NCBI RefSeq assembly: GCF_032452875.1
Contig: NC_083890.1
Span: 45,320,483 to 45,384,482, forward strand
DNA length: 64,000 nucleotides
Origin: Bos javanicus
Lineage: Eukaryota; Chordata; Mammalia; Artiodactyla; Bovidae
Direction of reading: 5' to 3'
Every line of letters begins with the position of its first letter. Position 1 is the first letter of the stretch. Of this stretch, positions 53,001 to 64,000 are shown in pieces. The notes under the pieces are model-generated. The model was not told where the DNA came from. It made no database searches and was given only the letters and a program-made list of their open reading frames with translations. The position numbers and the translations under genes are program-made.

Positions 53001-53997
53001 TATCTGGCAATACTGTGTCCAAAAATCTAGTCCCCACTGGATGCCCATTGACTTTACCTGCTCCTCTGCAGTGAGAGAGCATCTGAAGGGCTGGTGGGTT
53101 CCCCCAATTCAGGCCTTAGGTGCCGGGACCCAGGCCACGGTCAGCCTACCTGCCAGTCATCCGCAAAGTGCTTCCATCACTTTAGCTGAATTATGGGAAT
53201 TAGCCCAATAATATTGCATCTGTTTGTCCACAGATCCTTTCAGAAATCTTTGGCCTTCCCGGGAGAAAGGGAAGATTCCCTTTCCTGGAATCTTTGCCTG
53301 CCCTGGCTTGATCATGAAAAACCTGGATCAGCCCGGAAGTTGGATGTCTGCTCACTTGAGCTTTCAAACAGTCTGGCAAAGGGAAGGAGTCCAAGCCACC
53401 TTGGTATGAAGTGTTTCCAGCAAAAAATATTAGCACACCCGAATAAGAATAATATCTGGAGGGCTGGGTTCCCATTAGAAATCGGCAAATAAAGCCAGAA
53501 GAGCCCCTAGGTTCAGATCTACTTTAAGGGAGCATCTTGGCCGAGGCAGGTTTGAATTTCAGACCTGGGTTTCTCCCAGCTCCCTCGAGACACCAAAGAG
53601 AAAACCTGCAGAGAAACACAAAACGCTGCTCACTGTACCTGCTACTTGTTTGCAAGCAATTGTGTGTCTGCCCTAAAAGCCCCACTGGGTTCACCACACT
53701 CTGAAATCAGCCTCTGTGATGTAACACGCCCAGCTGTCTGCCCGCACTGCCTGCAGGGTTCGGCATCTCATGAGTGCGGTGGTTGCCCTTCTCTGATCAA
53801 ACTGTGGCTGCTGGTGGCTCTGGCTTTCATTCAGTGAGCTGCAGCTTCAAGAAAGAGCCAGTCCTCTCCTGTGGCCCCGATCTAGCATAGCTACTGTCTC
53901 TCATTGCTCTTCTGTGCACCCACCTTTTTCAGAAAGACAAACCCTATTCGTGGTGGTGCCACCAATGTGATGGACCGTTCAGAAGACAGGCTGTCGA
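53001..53997. other. Unique sequence, no gene seen
   Basis: About 1 kb, no repeat recognised. Frames of 91-99 codons on both strands at 53193-53492 overlap, without domains. Confidence 0.4.
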
Positions 53998-54072
53998 TTT
54001 CCTCCCTCCCTCCCTCCTTCCCTTCCTTCCTTCCTCTCTTCTTTCCTTCCTTCCCTTTTCTCACTCTCTTTT
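53998..54072. repeat. (CCTT)n-like polypyrimidine tract
   Basis: Imperfect CCTT and CCCT units, about 75 bp. May be length-variable and could form non-B DNA. Confidence 0.85.
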
Positions 54073-54118
54073 TTTAAAATAGTTGACAACACACTGTGTG
54101 TGTGTATATATATACAAA

Positions 54119-54327
54119 GAAAGTGAAGTCACTCAGTCGTGTTTGACTCTTTCCAACCCCATGGACTGTAGCCCACCAGGCTCCTCCATCCATGGGATTC
54201 TCCAGGGACAAATACTGGAGTGGGTTACCATTTCCTTCTCCAGGAGATTTTCCCAACCCAGGGATTGAATCCCAGTCTCCCAAATTGTAGGCAGACGCTT
54301 TACTGTCTGAGCCACCAGAGAAGTCTC
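54119..54327 (-). mobile_element. Bov-tA SINE (antisense)
   Basis: 'aagtgaagtcactcagtcgt' to 'ctgagccaccagagaagtc'. Preceded by a short TG/TA run at about 54095-54115. Confidence 0.93.
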
Positions 54328-54402
54328 TTTCTTTCTCTCTCTGTCTATATATACATACATATATATATATATATAAAGTCTCAATATATATATATATATA
54401 AA
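54328..54402. repeat. CT and TA dinucleotide tracts
   Basis: 'tctttctttctctctctgtc' then two (TA)n runs separated by 'aagtctcaa'. AT-rich DNA between two SINEs. Confidence 0.85.
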
Positions 54403-54602
54403 TTTGCTCAGTCATGTCCGACTCTTTGAAACTCCAAGGACTGTAGCCCACCAAGCTCCTCTGTCCAAGAGGATTTTCCAGGCAAGAATACCAAGTAGGT
54501 TGCCATGCCCTTCTCCAGGGGATCTTCCCAACCCAGGGATCAAACCCAGGTCTCCTGCATGACAGGCAGATTCTTTACCATCTGAGCCACCAGGGAAGCC
54601 CA
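54403..54602 (-). mobile_element. Bov-tA SINE (antisense)
   Basis: 'tttgctcagtcatgtccgac' to 'gagccaccagggaagccc'. Confidence 0.94.
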
Positions 54603-55113
54603 GTATAACATTGTTTAAAAGTCTCATAAGAGGCACAGTCTCCTTCCTATTAAGATCTAGGCTTCCCACCCACAACTCCCTGCCACCTACACATTCATAG
54701 ACACAAGTAAACTGCTGGTATTAATTTATCTGTTTCACTTGCCAGAATTTTTTTCAATGTATATGTAAGGAAATTTGAATGGCTGTCCTTATGCCCCAGT
54801 GATGGCCTACAAAACCTGCTGTCCTGCCCCATGCTCTCTTCACTTAGCAGCCTTTCCATACAGAAGCACTGCATTCACTCCTTTTTATAGCACCGTAGTA
54901 CTCCAGTTGGGTGCATGTGTATAATTTATTGGAGCCTGGTGGGCTGCCGTCTATGGGGTTGCACAGAGTCGGACACGACTGAAGCGACTTAGCAGCAGCA
55001 ACAGCATATTAATAGAAATGTAGATTGTTTCTGATATTTTGCTCTTACCAACAGTGCCTTACCAAGTGACTTTCTACTATGTCTTTTTTGAACCTGTGCA
55101 ATTTTGTCTTTTC
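54603..55113 (-). mobile_element. Possible old L1-type fragment (antisense)
   Basis: 'ctttttatagcaccgtagta' and 'tagaaatgtagattgtttct' around a SINE scrap recall an antisense L1 3' end (about 54830-55080). Weak; the rest is unassigned. Confidence 0.35.
54930..55000 (+). mobile_element. Bov-tA 3' end scrap (~70 bp)
   Basis: 'ggagcctggtgggctgccgt' to 'gacacgactgaagcgactta', followed by a short 'gcagcagcaacagca' tail. Confidence 0.85.
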
Positions 55114-55192
55114 ATTCTGTTCATGGGGTTCTCAAGGCAAGAATGCATGGGATCACAAAGAGTCAGACACAGTTTAGCAACTGAACAACAGT
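55114..55192. mobile_element. Mini SINE with two halves in opposite orientation
   Basis: The left part 'ttcatggggttctcaaggca' is Bov-tA text in antisense; from about 55145 'gcatgggatcacaaagagtc' to 'gcaactgaacaacag' is in sense. The switch is abrupt. Confidence 0.7.
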
Positions 55193-56621
55193 TTTATCTG
55201 CATGCCATTTTCCCTGCACTATACAAGTTTATCTGTCTCACAAATTCCTGCACATGCTCCTGCTGGGTCAACAGGGATGTGCACGTGTAATGCTGTCACA
55301 CACACTGCAGTGGCCACGCTCCCTCCAAGGGTGTGGCAGTGCTGGCTGTGGCTCGTCCCTGAGGCTTTCTGGGGATGAGAAAGGGGTTAGAGAGTATGGG
55401 TGGTTATTTAACTGGAGAACTGGGCTCCCCCATTGCAGCGTTCCCAGCTGTAACTGTTGAAATTCTTATTTCAACTCAAGTAGGGAATATTTTTATAGTT
55501 TAACTAAATAAATTAAGACTCCTTTGGCTGCAAGTAATAAAATACAGTTCAACTCAGCCCCGTGGCGGGTGGGGCAGTGAGAAAGGAAGGGAGGTGGTCA
55601 TCATCGTAAGGACGAGGACCCCAAAGCAGACAGGCAGCCCTGCTCCCAAGCTCGCACTTGGAGAGGGACTGCATGAGTGACTCAGTGGGCGCGTGAAGGA
55701 CGTTGAACTTGGGTCAGCCATCCACCCCAGGTCCAGGCAGCTGTGAACAATAAAGCATGTTGTTGTCCAAACCGAAATCTGGAACCTACCACTCTGAGTG
55801 AGCAGAGCGACTGAGCAGATATTCCAAATGGCATTGGCTACAGCCACAAATGACATGATTTATCTTAGTCACTTGAATCGTATAACAAAAGAATTTACAA
55901 AAGTAGAACAGACATGAAACGGGTTCTGAATGCCCAATAAATCTCTCATTTAAATCACACTAGCGGTTTCTGAGGTTATCCTATCACTGTGGCAAAAATG
56001 AGTCAGGTATAAAGAGGCCAGATCCTCACCTCTGCTACTGTTTCTGCTCAGCAGGTAGTTTCCTAATAACTGGGTTATCAGAGAAGACTTTTAGAATAAA
56101 AAATTTTTTCTAACATTTTTAAAAACAAAAATTTCTCTTTCATGAGTTAAAAAAAAAAGAAGACCATAGATTTCAGCCTGGCCTATAGAGCATATTTATT
56201 TCAAAGTGACGTGTGATGTCACTTTAGGAAAGTGAGCTGTTTCTTTTTTTCAACCTAAAGACCAAATGGCCAGGGAGAAAGCAGCCAAGACTCTGAGTAA
56301 TCTTATTGAGGGTTCAATTTTCTAAGTATGACCTTATGCTAGCAACAGCTCCTAAGGAACAAGAAAACAAGCCGAGCGAGGAAGTCTCGCTTCTATGAGA
56401 CAAGAGCCTCCAAGACAGCAACGTCTGAAGGCAAATTCTAATTACATAACAGGAGTGAGTCATCAATGCCATCAGAGATTACAGACAGCTAAGCGGTCAC
56501 CCGCCCTCTCCCTGCAGTTTTGAAGCACGTAGGCTCTCACGGACCTCATCCACTCCACACCTGACCTTCACTCTCCCTTCCTTTATTTTCTTTTGTCCCC
56601 CTTTTATTTTCCATTTTATGT
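55193..56621. other. Mostly unique sequence, no gene seen
   Basis: A piece near 55505-55560 ('tttggctgcaagtaataaaa') may belong to the same old repeat as 19090-19500. Otherwise nothing recognised over 1.4 kb. Confidence 0.4.
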
Positions 56622-57725
56622 TGTGTTAGTCAGGGTTCTCCATAGAAACAGACACAGTAACATGAACACACACACACACACAGACACACACACATATATA
56701 TGTTTTATTATAAGGAAGTAGCTCATGTGATTATAGAGATGGGCAGGTCCTAAGAATCTGCAGGGTGGGTAGGCAAGCTGGAGACCCAGGAGAGCCAGCG
56801 ATTTAGTTCCAGTCCAAGTCTGATGGCCTGAGAATGAGAAAGACTGAGGGTGGAGTCTGAAGTTTTCCAAAAGCTGAGAGGCCCAGGAAGAGCCAGTGTC
56901 TTCAGTCAAAAAGCAGGAAAACACCAATATCCCAGTTCAAAGACATTCAGGAAGGAGGGATTCTCTCATCCTCGGGAAGAGTCAGTCTTTTTGCTCTGCT
57001 CAGACCTTCATCTGATTGGATAGGGCGCACCTACATTAGGGAGAGCAATCTGCTTTACTCTGTCTACTTATTTAAATCTTTTAATTTACTTTAAATACAT
57101 TCCCCGATGTATGTTATTTGTGTTACAAATTATGCTGAAGCTGAAACTCCAATACTTTGGCCATAGAAGAACTGACTCATTGGAAAAGACCCTAATGCTG
57201 GGAAAGATTGAAGGCAGGAGGAGAAGGGGATGACAGAGGATGAGATGGTTGGATAGCATCACTGACTCAAGGGACATGAGTTTGAGCAAGCTCTGGGAGT
57301 TGGTGATGGACAGGGAAGCCTGGCGTGCTGTAGTCCATGGGGTCACAAAGAGTTGGACATGACTGAATGCCTGAACTGAACTGATGTTATATATCCACTA
57401 GTGTAGATTTATAATTACTTTTTCAGTTTTTGTCTTTTAGACACTGTAAAAGAATCAAGAGTAGAGTTATGAACCAAAATCATAGTGATACTGGTTTTTA
57501 GATTTTTTTTTTGTATTGACCTTAGCTACAGAAATGTATGCTTCATATGGCTTTGAGCTAGTGTTCTATCTCTTTGTTTCAACCTGAAATATTCCCTTTA
57601 TCAAAATTAATTACTTAAATGTTAATCTCATCCACAAATATTCATGTGGGAACACCTAGAATAGTGTTTAGCTGAATATATGGACACTCTGTGGCCCAGT
57701 CAAGGTGACACATGAAATTCAGCAT
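56622..57725. repeat. Old interspersed repeat, family not assigned, with BovB and AC-repeat
   Basis: 'gttagtcagggttctccata', 'atctgcagggtgggtaggca', 'gcaagctggagacccaggag', 'aatctgctttactctgtcta' and, beyond about 57620, 'tgttaatctcatccacaaat' and 'ggcccagtcaaggtgacaca' form one well-known old mammalian repeat whose class I cannot fix. An (AC)n run lies at about 56667-56694. Confidence 0.5.
57130..57383 (+). mobile_element. BovB 3' end, 5'-truncated
   Basis: 'tatgctgaagctgaaactcc' to 'ctgaatgcctgaactgaact'. A few bases are missing after 'ctttggcca' (57164) where sister copies read 'cctgatgcg'. Confidence 0.92.
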
Positions 57726-57957
57726 CGCAGGCGCCTTTCGGTTCTCTAGCGTACAGGCCACTGCTACATGCTCCCCCAACAGTGACCCTGCATGTTGTCA
57801 GGTTCTGTGTCCCACTTCTCCTCTTGTTTCTATGGTAAAGTTTCTAGAAAGAGAAATCTAGATTCACTGTCTGAAGTGTCTCAACTCTCACTCACTGTTC
57901 AACGCAGATGTCATTTGTCTTCTGTCCCTATCACTGTGTTTTCTTAAGAACATCCAC
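57726..57957. other. Unique sequence, no gene seen
   Basis: Nothing recognised. Confidence 0.35.
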
Positions 57958-58162
57958 GGGGCTTTAGAGTTGGTAAAGAATCCACCTGTAATGCAGGAGG
58001 CACTGATTCAATCCCTGGGTCGAGAAGATCCCCTGGAGAGGGAAATGGCAACCCACTCCAGTATTCTTGCCTGGGAAATCCCATGGACAGAGGAGCCTGG
58101 CGGGCTACAGTCCATGGGTCGCAAGAGTTGGGCATGACTTAGCGGCTAAGCCACCACCACCA
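57958..58162 (+). mobile_element. Bov-tA SINE with altered head
   Basis: Head 'ggggctttagagttggtaaa' lacks the middle of the usual 'gggcttccctggtggctcag', so the A-box region is damaged. Body to 'gcatgacttagcggctaagc'. Confidence 0.93.
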
Positions 58163-58199
58163 AGAATGCCAATAATCTAATGTAAAATTCTTTGCTCTC

Positions 58200-58865
58200 T
58201 TGCTCTCTGAATTTCCTCCTACCTCTCCAGCCCCCTCCCCTCAGTGGTGTTCCCCAGGGGACGCACCGTCTTCCTTTTTGACTTTACAATCTCTGTTCAT
58301 TAGTGTTACACATTCCATGACTTTATCAGCTCTAAGCCCAGACTCAAAGCCTATCTTCAACATTAACCGCTCTCTGAATCCCAGACTTGTATGTTACTGC
58401 TCATAGATTCCTTCTCCACATGACATTCCCCACATGAAACTGGAACTTAACACATTACCTTAAATTCATCATTTTCTCACAGACTTAATTGCTTCTTTCC
58501 ATAATGACACTGTCATCCACCCAATCTCCTAAGCTCCTAGCAGTACCGTGGAAGACCATGATAAACACCCCCTATCCTTCACCTTCTAATTCCAATCCGT
58601 CACCATGCTCTATCCATTTTACATGCTGAACACCCGCCTCCTTGCCTCTCCTTGGGCTTAACCTGGGCCCTCCTAATTTCTCGTCTAGACCCCAGCAGAG
58701 CTCTGCATTGGATTTCTCTCTGTCACCATTCCAGCTGCCTTTCCAGTTCATCCATTAGATTCAGTGTGATTTTCCATGACAACAGAATGTGATCAAGTTA
58801 CTTTCCAGCTAAAACGTTTCGAAGTCTTCCCCATTGTTTTGAGGTTGCAATGTGAAGACTGTTCA
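58200..58865 (+). mobile_element. L2 LINE fragment (3' coding part and 3' UTR)
   Basis: 'cagtggtgttccccagggga', 'taaattcatcattttctcac', 'gacactgtcatccacccaat', 'aatgtgatcaagttactttc' and 'gaagtcttccccattgtttt' are in L2 order. The frame is broken throughout. Confidence 0.7.
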
Positions 58866-59937
58866 ACAGTCCAGGAGAGACACTATGAGCTAAGATAGTG
58901 GCAGCTGAGATGGAGAGTTGGAGGAGAGGAAGCCAGAGGGCCTCGGGAGTGAGGAGGATCCCTTAGTGATTAGATGTGGGGAGTGGAAATCAAGGAAGTG
59001 CTAAGGAAAGCTTTCTACTTCTGACTTGGATAACTAAGCGATCGTGGCCTGGTTCTCTGAGACTGGGGACCCAGCCCTTCCTTTGCTGGTGGACAGCAGC
59101 CAGTGGAGTTACCTGGGTGGAGCCCCACGTCTGGGGAAGCAAGGCCTCCAGGAAACCTGTCGGTCTGGGCGGAGATGAGTCAGAACCTAGAAAAGAAGAA
59201 GAAATAAAAATTAATACCAGATGGGAGAAGGAGGCAGTTGAAAGTCCCTATAAATAGTCAGCAACTGAGAACTCTACGGGAGTGGAAGGTGCAGCGAATT
59301 GTGTCTTCTCTTCTGCCAGGAGGTTCCTAAAAGTTTGCTGGCAAAGGCCAGGAAAAGAACCAGGGCCATGTGCTCAGCAAGACATTACCTAAGTGCAAAA
59401 AGGCTTAAAGGACTTAGAACTCTGACTTCCATCCTCATTTATTTCCTGAGCATTGTCGTTCCCTTCTTTCTTGGTTGGGGTTTTGGCTGTAGTTTGGAGC
59501 ATCTTGCTGTTTACAGAAAATTTTTAAACATGAATTGTTTAGTTGCTATGCCTCCACATTTAGATGTGCACACAGATGAACTAACAGCTTTTCTCATCTC
59601 ACCCTCTTCACTGAGTCTTCCCGAGTGAAAACAAAGGAAAGACTTGTCTCATACACCTTTGAAACATACCTGAGCATTTCCAATTCATGTAATAATCAGT
59701 CCCCTCCAGGGATGACTCTGAAAGAACCAAAGTCATCTGCAAGTCTATATACTAACAATATTTAAACTGGCTAAATTGAGCCAAATCACCAATTTGACTG
59801 TTTTGTCAAATTCAAGTACGTCCAATGCATTAGGATATTAAAGCCTCAACAAATTCTTCTTTGGCACAGGCAGAAAGAGATCAGCGGTACTTATTTATTG
59901 TTTTTACACAAATGGAAATATATATACGTGTGTGTAT
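58866..59937. other. Unique sequence, no gene accepted
   Basis: Frames of 93 and 109 codons at 58976 and 59299 (plus strand) have no recognised domain and no convincing splice sites. No repeat recognised. Confidence 0.4.
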
Positions 59938-60203
59938 GCTGCTGCTGCTGCTAAGTCACTTCAGTTGTGTCCAACTCTGTGCGACCCCAGAGATGGCAGC
60001 CCACCGGGCTCCCCTGTCTCTGGGATTCTCCAGGCAAGAACCCTGGAGTGGGTTGCCATTTCCTTCTCCAATGCATGAAAGTGAAAAGGGAAAGTGAAGT
60101 CGCTCAGTCGTGTCCGACTCTTCGTGACCCCATGAACTGCAGCCCACCAGGCTCCTCCATCCATGGGATTTTCCAGGCAAGAGTACTGGAGTGGGGTGCC
60201 ATT
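59938..60203 (-). mobile_element. BovA2 SINE (antisense dimer)
   Basis: CTG tail, units from 'taagtcacttcagttgtgtc' and 'gaagtcgctcagtcgtgtcc', ending 'ggggtgccattg'. 'gtgtgtat' occurs on both sides and is the likely target repeat. Confidence 0.93.
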
Positions 60204-60213
60204 GTGTGTATAC

Positions 60214-60247
<34 letters not shown>
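60214..60247. repeat. (TA)n microsatellite
   Basis: About 15 TA units next to the BovA2. Confidence 0.9.
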
Positions 60248-60866
60248 CACCATACTTAAGAAAAATTTTTCATAGATAACCTGCTTAGAATCCCAAATGG
60301 GAATCAAGAGAAGACTGATCTTTCTGGCAAAGAGCAACAAAACATCTGACTTTTTGCTCCACAAGCAGGTGTGGCTGATGGACTGTTTCATGTAAGGTAT
60401 AATTAATTCTATCTTTCCGTCTTAGTTACCAAAATAAACTGTGTAAATCCGAACATGATAGAAGGACTCTATCATCAGCTGACAAGGCTCTGCAGCCTAG
60501 GGACATGAAATTACTAAGGAAGACAAGTTGGGAAGTGTGTAATTTCAAGAGGCCTCTGCTTCAGATACTGGCAGTGGCCGGACAGTGAAGAGCCAGCGTG
60601 CTCAGCTGGCTGACCAGTCAGGGCCTAGAGCTGTCCTCAAGCCATAAGGGGGACGCAGCTGGTTTCAGCCCTTGGGCTCTGCTCCTCCCCCTCTTGGTGT
60701 CCTCCTCTAGGGAGCATTACCTGGCCCCCTGACAAGGGTCTTTCTGACACCTTTGCCCATACATCTGACTCAGGCCAAGCCTTGAGCCGTCAGGACACTG
60801 CTCAGGTGATGAAAGGGGGACCAGATAAATGCACTCAACTTATGATGTCTCTACTGATGGCTGCTT
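60248..60866. other. Unique sequence, no gene seen
   Basis: Nothing recognised over about 0.6 kb. Confidence 0.4.
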
Positions 60867-61077
60867 GGGGCTTCCCAGGTGGCTCAGTGGTAAAGAATCC
60901 GCCTGCCAATGCAGGAGACACCAGTTCAATCCCTAGGTCAGGAAGATCCCCTGGAGGAGGAAATGGCAACCCACTCCAAGATTCTTGCCTGGAGAATTCC
61001 ATGGACAGAGGAGCCTGGCAGGCTATAGTCCATGGGGTTGCAAAAGAGTTGGACATGACTTAGCAACTCAACAATAA
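60867..61077 (+). mobile_element. Bov-tA SINE, full length
   Basis: 'ggggcttcccaggtggctca' to 'gacatgacttagcaactcaa' with an 'acaataacaacaac' tail. B-box block 'agttcaatccc'. Confidence 0.95.
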
Positions 61078-61374
61078 CAACAACTGATAAATGTCCGGCT
61101 TCTGTGCCTTTTCATTAAATAGCACCGCATTTTCACTATCACCTTCAAGGTCTTACATCAAAGGCTCAAGCAAAGTGGAAACATCGCGCAGTGTGACAGG
61201 GTCAGAGACAGACAGAGAGTCAGAAACAGAAAGAGACAGGAAGATACTGTCTTTGGTTAATAGCACCTTTTCTGGTATCTCACCAATTACATATCCAAGT
61301 GACACGTATTCAGTCCTACATCTAACAAGATGTAGAATTGAGGACACCGTTTTGTCTGAGCCCTTCAGCTCACA
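61078..61374. other. Unique sequence, no gene seen
   Basis: Purine-rich 'gacagagagt' type stretch near 61205-61245; nothing else. Confidence 0.35.
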
Positions 61375-61475
61375 CATTAGGAAACCAGGGCCTAGAAATG
61401 ACTGAGCTGCCCACAGTCACACACCTGGGACCAGAGGCCGGGTCTCCTGATTTCAGGCCACTGGTCTTCCTACCG
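61375..61475 (-). mobile_element. MIR SINE (antisense)
   Basis: 'aggaaaccagggcctagaaa', 'tgcccacagtcacacacctg' and 'gggtctcctgatttcaggcc' follow antisense MIR order. Confidence 0.75.
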
Positions 61476-61927
61476 CATTCCCAGTCGTGGATGGCCAAAT
61501 AGAAGAGGAGGAAAGCTGGAGAACCTGGCTTATCTTAGCAGCTACCCAGGCCCCTTCCCATCAAGGATCTTAAATATAAGGGTCAGATACCTGACTAAAG
61601 ACACATCCAAGAAGAAACGGGGAAGATATAGACTCCGTGGTCCACTGGCCTCAGTGTGGGAAATGAAATAAGTTGCCAGGAAACCAGGAACTTAGACTGT
61701 CCGAGGCACGCTGTGAAGGCTGCCTTCCTTAACTGCGGATATCCCAGCCCACAGGAATAGCCATCCTGCATGCAGAAGTCCTGCATGTTCACCTAGGCCC
61801 GGGCCGGGAACACTGCCCCTCCTCTGGCTTCCAATCCACCCACCCCTTCCTTTAGAAAGTTCTTCTTTCCTGTCACCAAGAATTCTCACCAAGCTCCAGG
61901 GAAAGCGTCTACGTCATCATATGTTTT
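61476..61927. other. Unique sequence, no gene seen
   Basis: Nothing recognised. Confidence 0.35.
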
Positions 61928-62265
61928 CATTCAACAAGCATTTATTAAGCATCTACTGGGTACCAGATGGGGCTTCCCAGGTGGCACAGTGGTAAAGAAC
62001 CTGACTGCCAATGCAGGAGATGCAAGAGACGTGGGTCGGGAAGATCCTCTGGAGTAGGAAATGGCAACCCACTTCATATTCTTCCCTAGAAAATTCCATG
62101 GTTAGAGGAGCCTGGTAGGCTACAGTCCACAGGGTTGCAAAGAGTTGGACGTGACTGAGCACGCATGCGCGTAGCATGCAGTGTACTAGACACTAAGCTA
62201 GGCCCTGGGGAAATACAGATGGAGCAGACACAGTTATTCTTCTCAAGAGCTCATCATCTGAAGGC
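61928..62265 (-). mobile_element. L2 LINE 3' end (antisense), split by a SINE
   Basis: 'cattcaacaagcatttatta' and 'agcatctactgggtaccaga' before, 'ctaggccctggggaaataca' and 'tctcaagagctcatcatctg' after the SINE; standard antisense L2 tail. Confidence 0.75.
61969..62170 (+). mobile_element. Bov-tA SINE
   Basis: 'ggggcttcccaggtggcaca' to 'gttggacgtgactgagcacg'. The head has lost its B box ('gacgtgggtcgggaag'), so it cannot be a normal pol III template. Confidence 0.93.
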
Positions 62266-62914
62266 CCTATTCATGTGCAACTGCTTGCTCATGGGTCTGA
62301 TAGCCTCATGTGGACAATGGGCATATTTTTAAACCCCAAATCCCAACATATGGTCCCCAAAAAATTGCTCTTCTAGTTTGCAACTGTTCTATATGAACAT
62401 CTTTAAAAGGCTTGACAGTTAAATTGCTTTCATAAGTCCTTTTAACAAGTTTCCTTTACTGAAAAGAAATAAAATATATTAAATCAGGCTTTTTTGAGAA
62501 AAATCTGCATTATACGTTCATCAAACCCATATGTGTTAACTTGTAAAACCTTATAATCATAGGCTATTGCAGTTGGAAAGGATCTGAAATAACACCTAAG
62601 CCAGTAGCTTTGAATTTTTTAATTTTATGTTTTAAACAATGAAACACGTTTCAAGCCAAATACCACCCAAAGTTCCCAAATACAAAACAGTTAAAACTGG
62701 ACCTGCTTTGGTCAGAGGAGAGATGGAGAGCTCAGTAGAGTCTTCTCTTCTAAACTCCCTCACCCCTCCCACCACCTCTGTTCCCACAGATTTTGGAACT
62801 TCACCCCACAAAAAGGACTGTCCAACCACCCATTATGTCCCAAAATGGGGACACTGAGCTCCAAAGAGAATATGACCTCCTTCTGATGAATTATCTCTAT
62901 GAAAGAGTCTTATC
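62266..62914. other. Unique sequence, no gene seen
   Basis: Nothing clearly recognised; the right part may be diverged LTR. Confidence 0.35.
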
Positions 62915-63025
62915 TAATGAAAGAGGCCTGTTCCCCAATAAGGTCACGTTCTGAGATACTAGGAGCTAGGACTTCAACATATGAATTGGGGAATCGGGGC
63001 AGAGGGAATGCAATTCAACCCACAG
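62915..63025 (-). mobile_element. MaLR-type LTR end (antisense)
   Basis: 'ccccaataaggtcacgttct', 'agctaggacttcaacatatg' and 'ggaatgcaattcaacccaca' match the same LTR end seen at 32610-33715. Confidence 0.65.
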
Positions 63026-64000
63026 TGCTGCTTCCTGCCCTCTTTGGATGAAGGTCCCGGTCAAGCCAAGGAAGTCCCTGATACCAGATCCTTAAGGGAC
63101 AGTCGTGAACCTGTTTGACCCCTGCTGGGAAGAAGTCTGGGGACAGTCAGTGCACAGAGAAATGGGGAGGTTAGAGAGGGTGGCTCCATGGCCAGGGAGA
63201 GGGATTAGCCTTAGCGGGAAGGGAGACACTTCCTGTATTGTCGCAAGGAGGTAGAGGGGAGAAGGGATGATTGTGCATGCAGAATGATATACAAATATGA
63301 AGGATGGAAGTCAAGGGAGTGGCTTCAGACGGCCCAGCTTTCTTCACGAAGCAGGAGGAGAGACTGCCTGCGGAGACTGACAGTGGAGGCTGGGATTGGG
63401 GCTCAGGAGACAGACAGGAAGTGGAACCGGAGATTTGAGGAAGGTAGAGACCGTTCGAAAGAGCCTTGTGCACGACGGACAGTAGTCAGCTCTGTCTTGA
63501 GTATCGGCCCAGCACATCATTAAGGAAGGTCCAGTATCGTTGCTTTAGGAAAATGGTACACAGGGCGGCGAGCTGAGCAGGGGAAGAGAGAAGGGCTGCC
63601 TGACAGTAACCAGGGTCCAGATGGCATCGGTGACCAAAGTTTACAGAGGCACCATCTGCAGGGTGTGAGGTTTTTCCAGCCATGCTTCAACAGCCGGGAG
63701 ATTGATGTAGAGAAAGTAAACAACTGCGTTGATCCAGACCTAGGCTTTGCCCAGGAGGCTGCGATAGCAGGACAAAGGGGCAAGGAGACTGAGGAGATCT
63801 GCATGAGGAGGGTGAAGTTGGGGGAAAGCTCAGAGGCCAGGTCGGTAGAGAAGCCAGTGGGCAGTGAGCGGGCTGTGCTATTTCTGCAGAAGAGCATTGC
63901 ACGTGCCCCTTGCTCTCTGTTGACCAGAGCATGTGGTCTCTACTGCCTGCTGGAGGAGCAGACGCTGCCAGATGTGACCCCTAAAGAGCTGTAAGCTGAC
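63026..64000. other. Unique or very old repeat DNA, no gene accepted
   Basis: Purine-rich 63170-63450. The text from about 63600 to 63850 recalls a diverged antisense L2-type pattern but the match is weak. A 109-codon plus frame (63665-63994) and a 125-codon minus frame (63897-63520) overlap each other; neither has a recognised domain. Confidence 0.35.

Overview
The window is nuclear DNA from a ruminant, most likely a bovid (cattle, sheep, goat or a close relative). The sign is the repeat set: many Bov-tA and BovA2 SINEs, at least a dozen BovB (RTE-clade) LINE pieces on both strands, and older cetartiodactyl tRNA-Glu SINEs (CHR type), all laid over generic mammalian repeats (MIR, L2, old L1, MaLR LTRs, Tigger-like and hAT-like DNA transposons). 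The species cannot be settled from this alone. Names of repeat subfamilies are from memory of the consensus sequences; no database search was run.

I find no convincing host protein-coding exon, no rRNA, no true tRNA and no CRISPR array. The only long frames that look like real protein are decayed pieces of BovB reverse transcriptase; the best is 397 codons at 13026-14219. The window is best read as intergenic or deep-intron sequence.

Layout. 1-5600: old L1 3' ends split by SINE and BovB insertions, two back-to-back antisense BovB copies, and a CHR-2-type SINE. 5600-11350: mostly unique DNA with scattered MIRs and SINEs. 11350-16530: an inverted duplication, an LTR remnant, the longest open BovB, and an internally deleted BovB with a perfect 23-bp target duplication. 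16530-27960: mostly unique, with a GC-rich L2-bearing stretch at 22.2-23.3 kb. 27960-30230: an L2 remnant holding an AT-rich palindrome and several SINEs, then a long antisense L1 3' end. 30230-38480: two MaLR or L2-like hosts each carrying BovB and SINE insertions. 38488-41480: a nearly complete MaLR element (LTR, internal part, LTR). 42090-46000: a second RT-bearing BovB and three nested DNA-transposon remnants. 47230-48130: four SINEs in 0.9 kb. 49000-51350: a SINE with a microinversion and a CHR SINE holding an inverted MIR piece. 51350-64000: mostly unique, with SINEs, L2 and MaLR remnants and candidate regulatory DNA near 52.4 kb.

How the parts relate. The SINEs carry an internal pol III promoter in a tRNA-like head, and their tails match the BovB 3' end, so BovB reverse transcriptase is the accepted source of their mobility. 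Many insertions keep direct target duplications, and nesting gives a relative order: MIR, L2, old L1 and MaLR first, then CHR SINEs, then BovB, Bov-tA and BovA2. The most unusual signal is several short local inverted duplications or inversions (11.9/12.9 kb, 50.4/51.2 kb, 49.1 kb, 28.4 kb, 55.1 kb) that ordinary insertion does not explain and that look like template-switch scars. I found no evidence of a new biological system.
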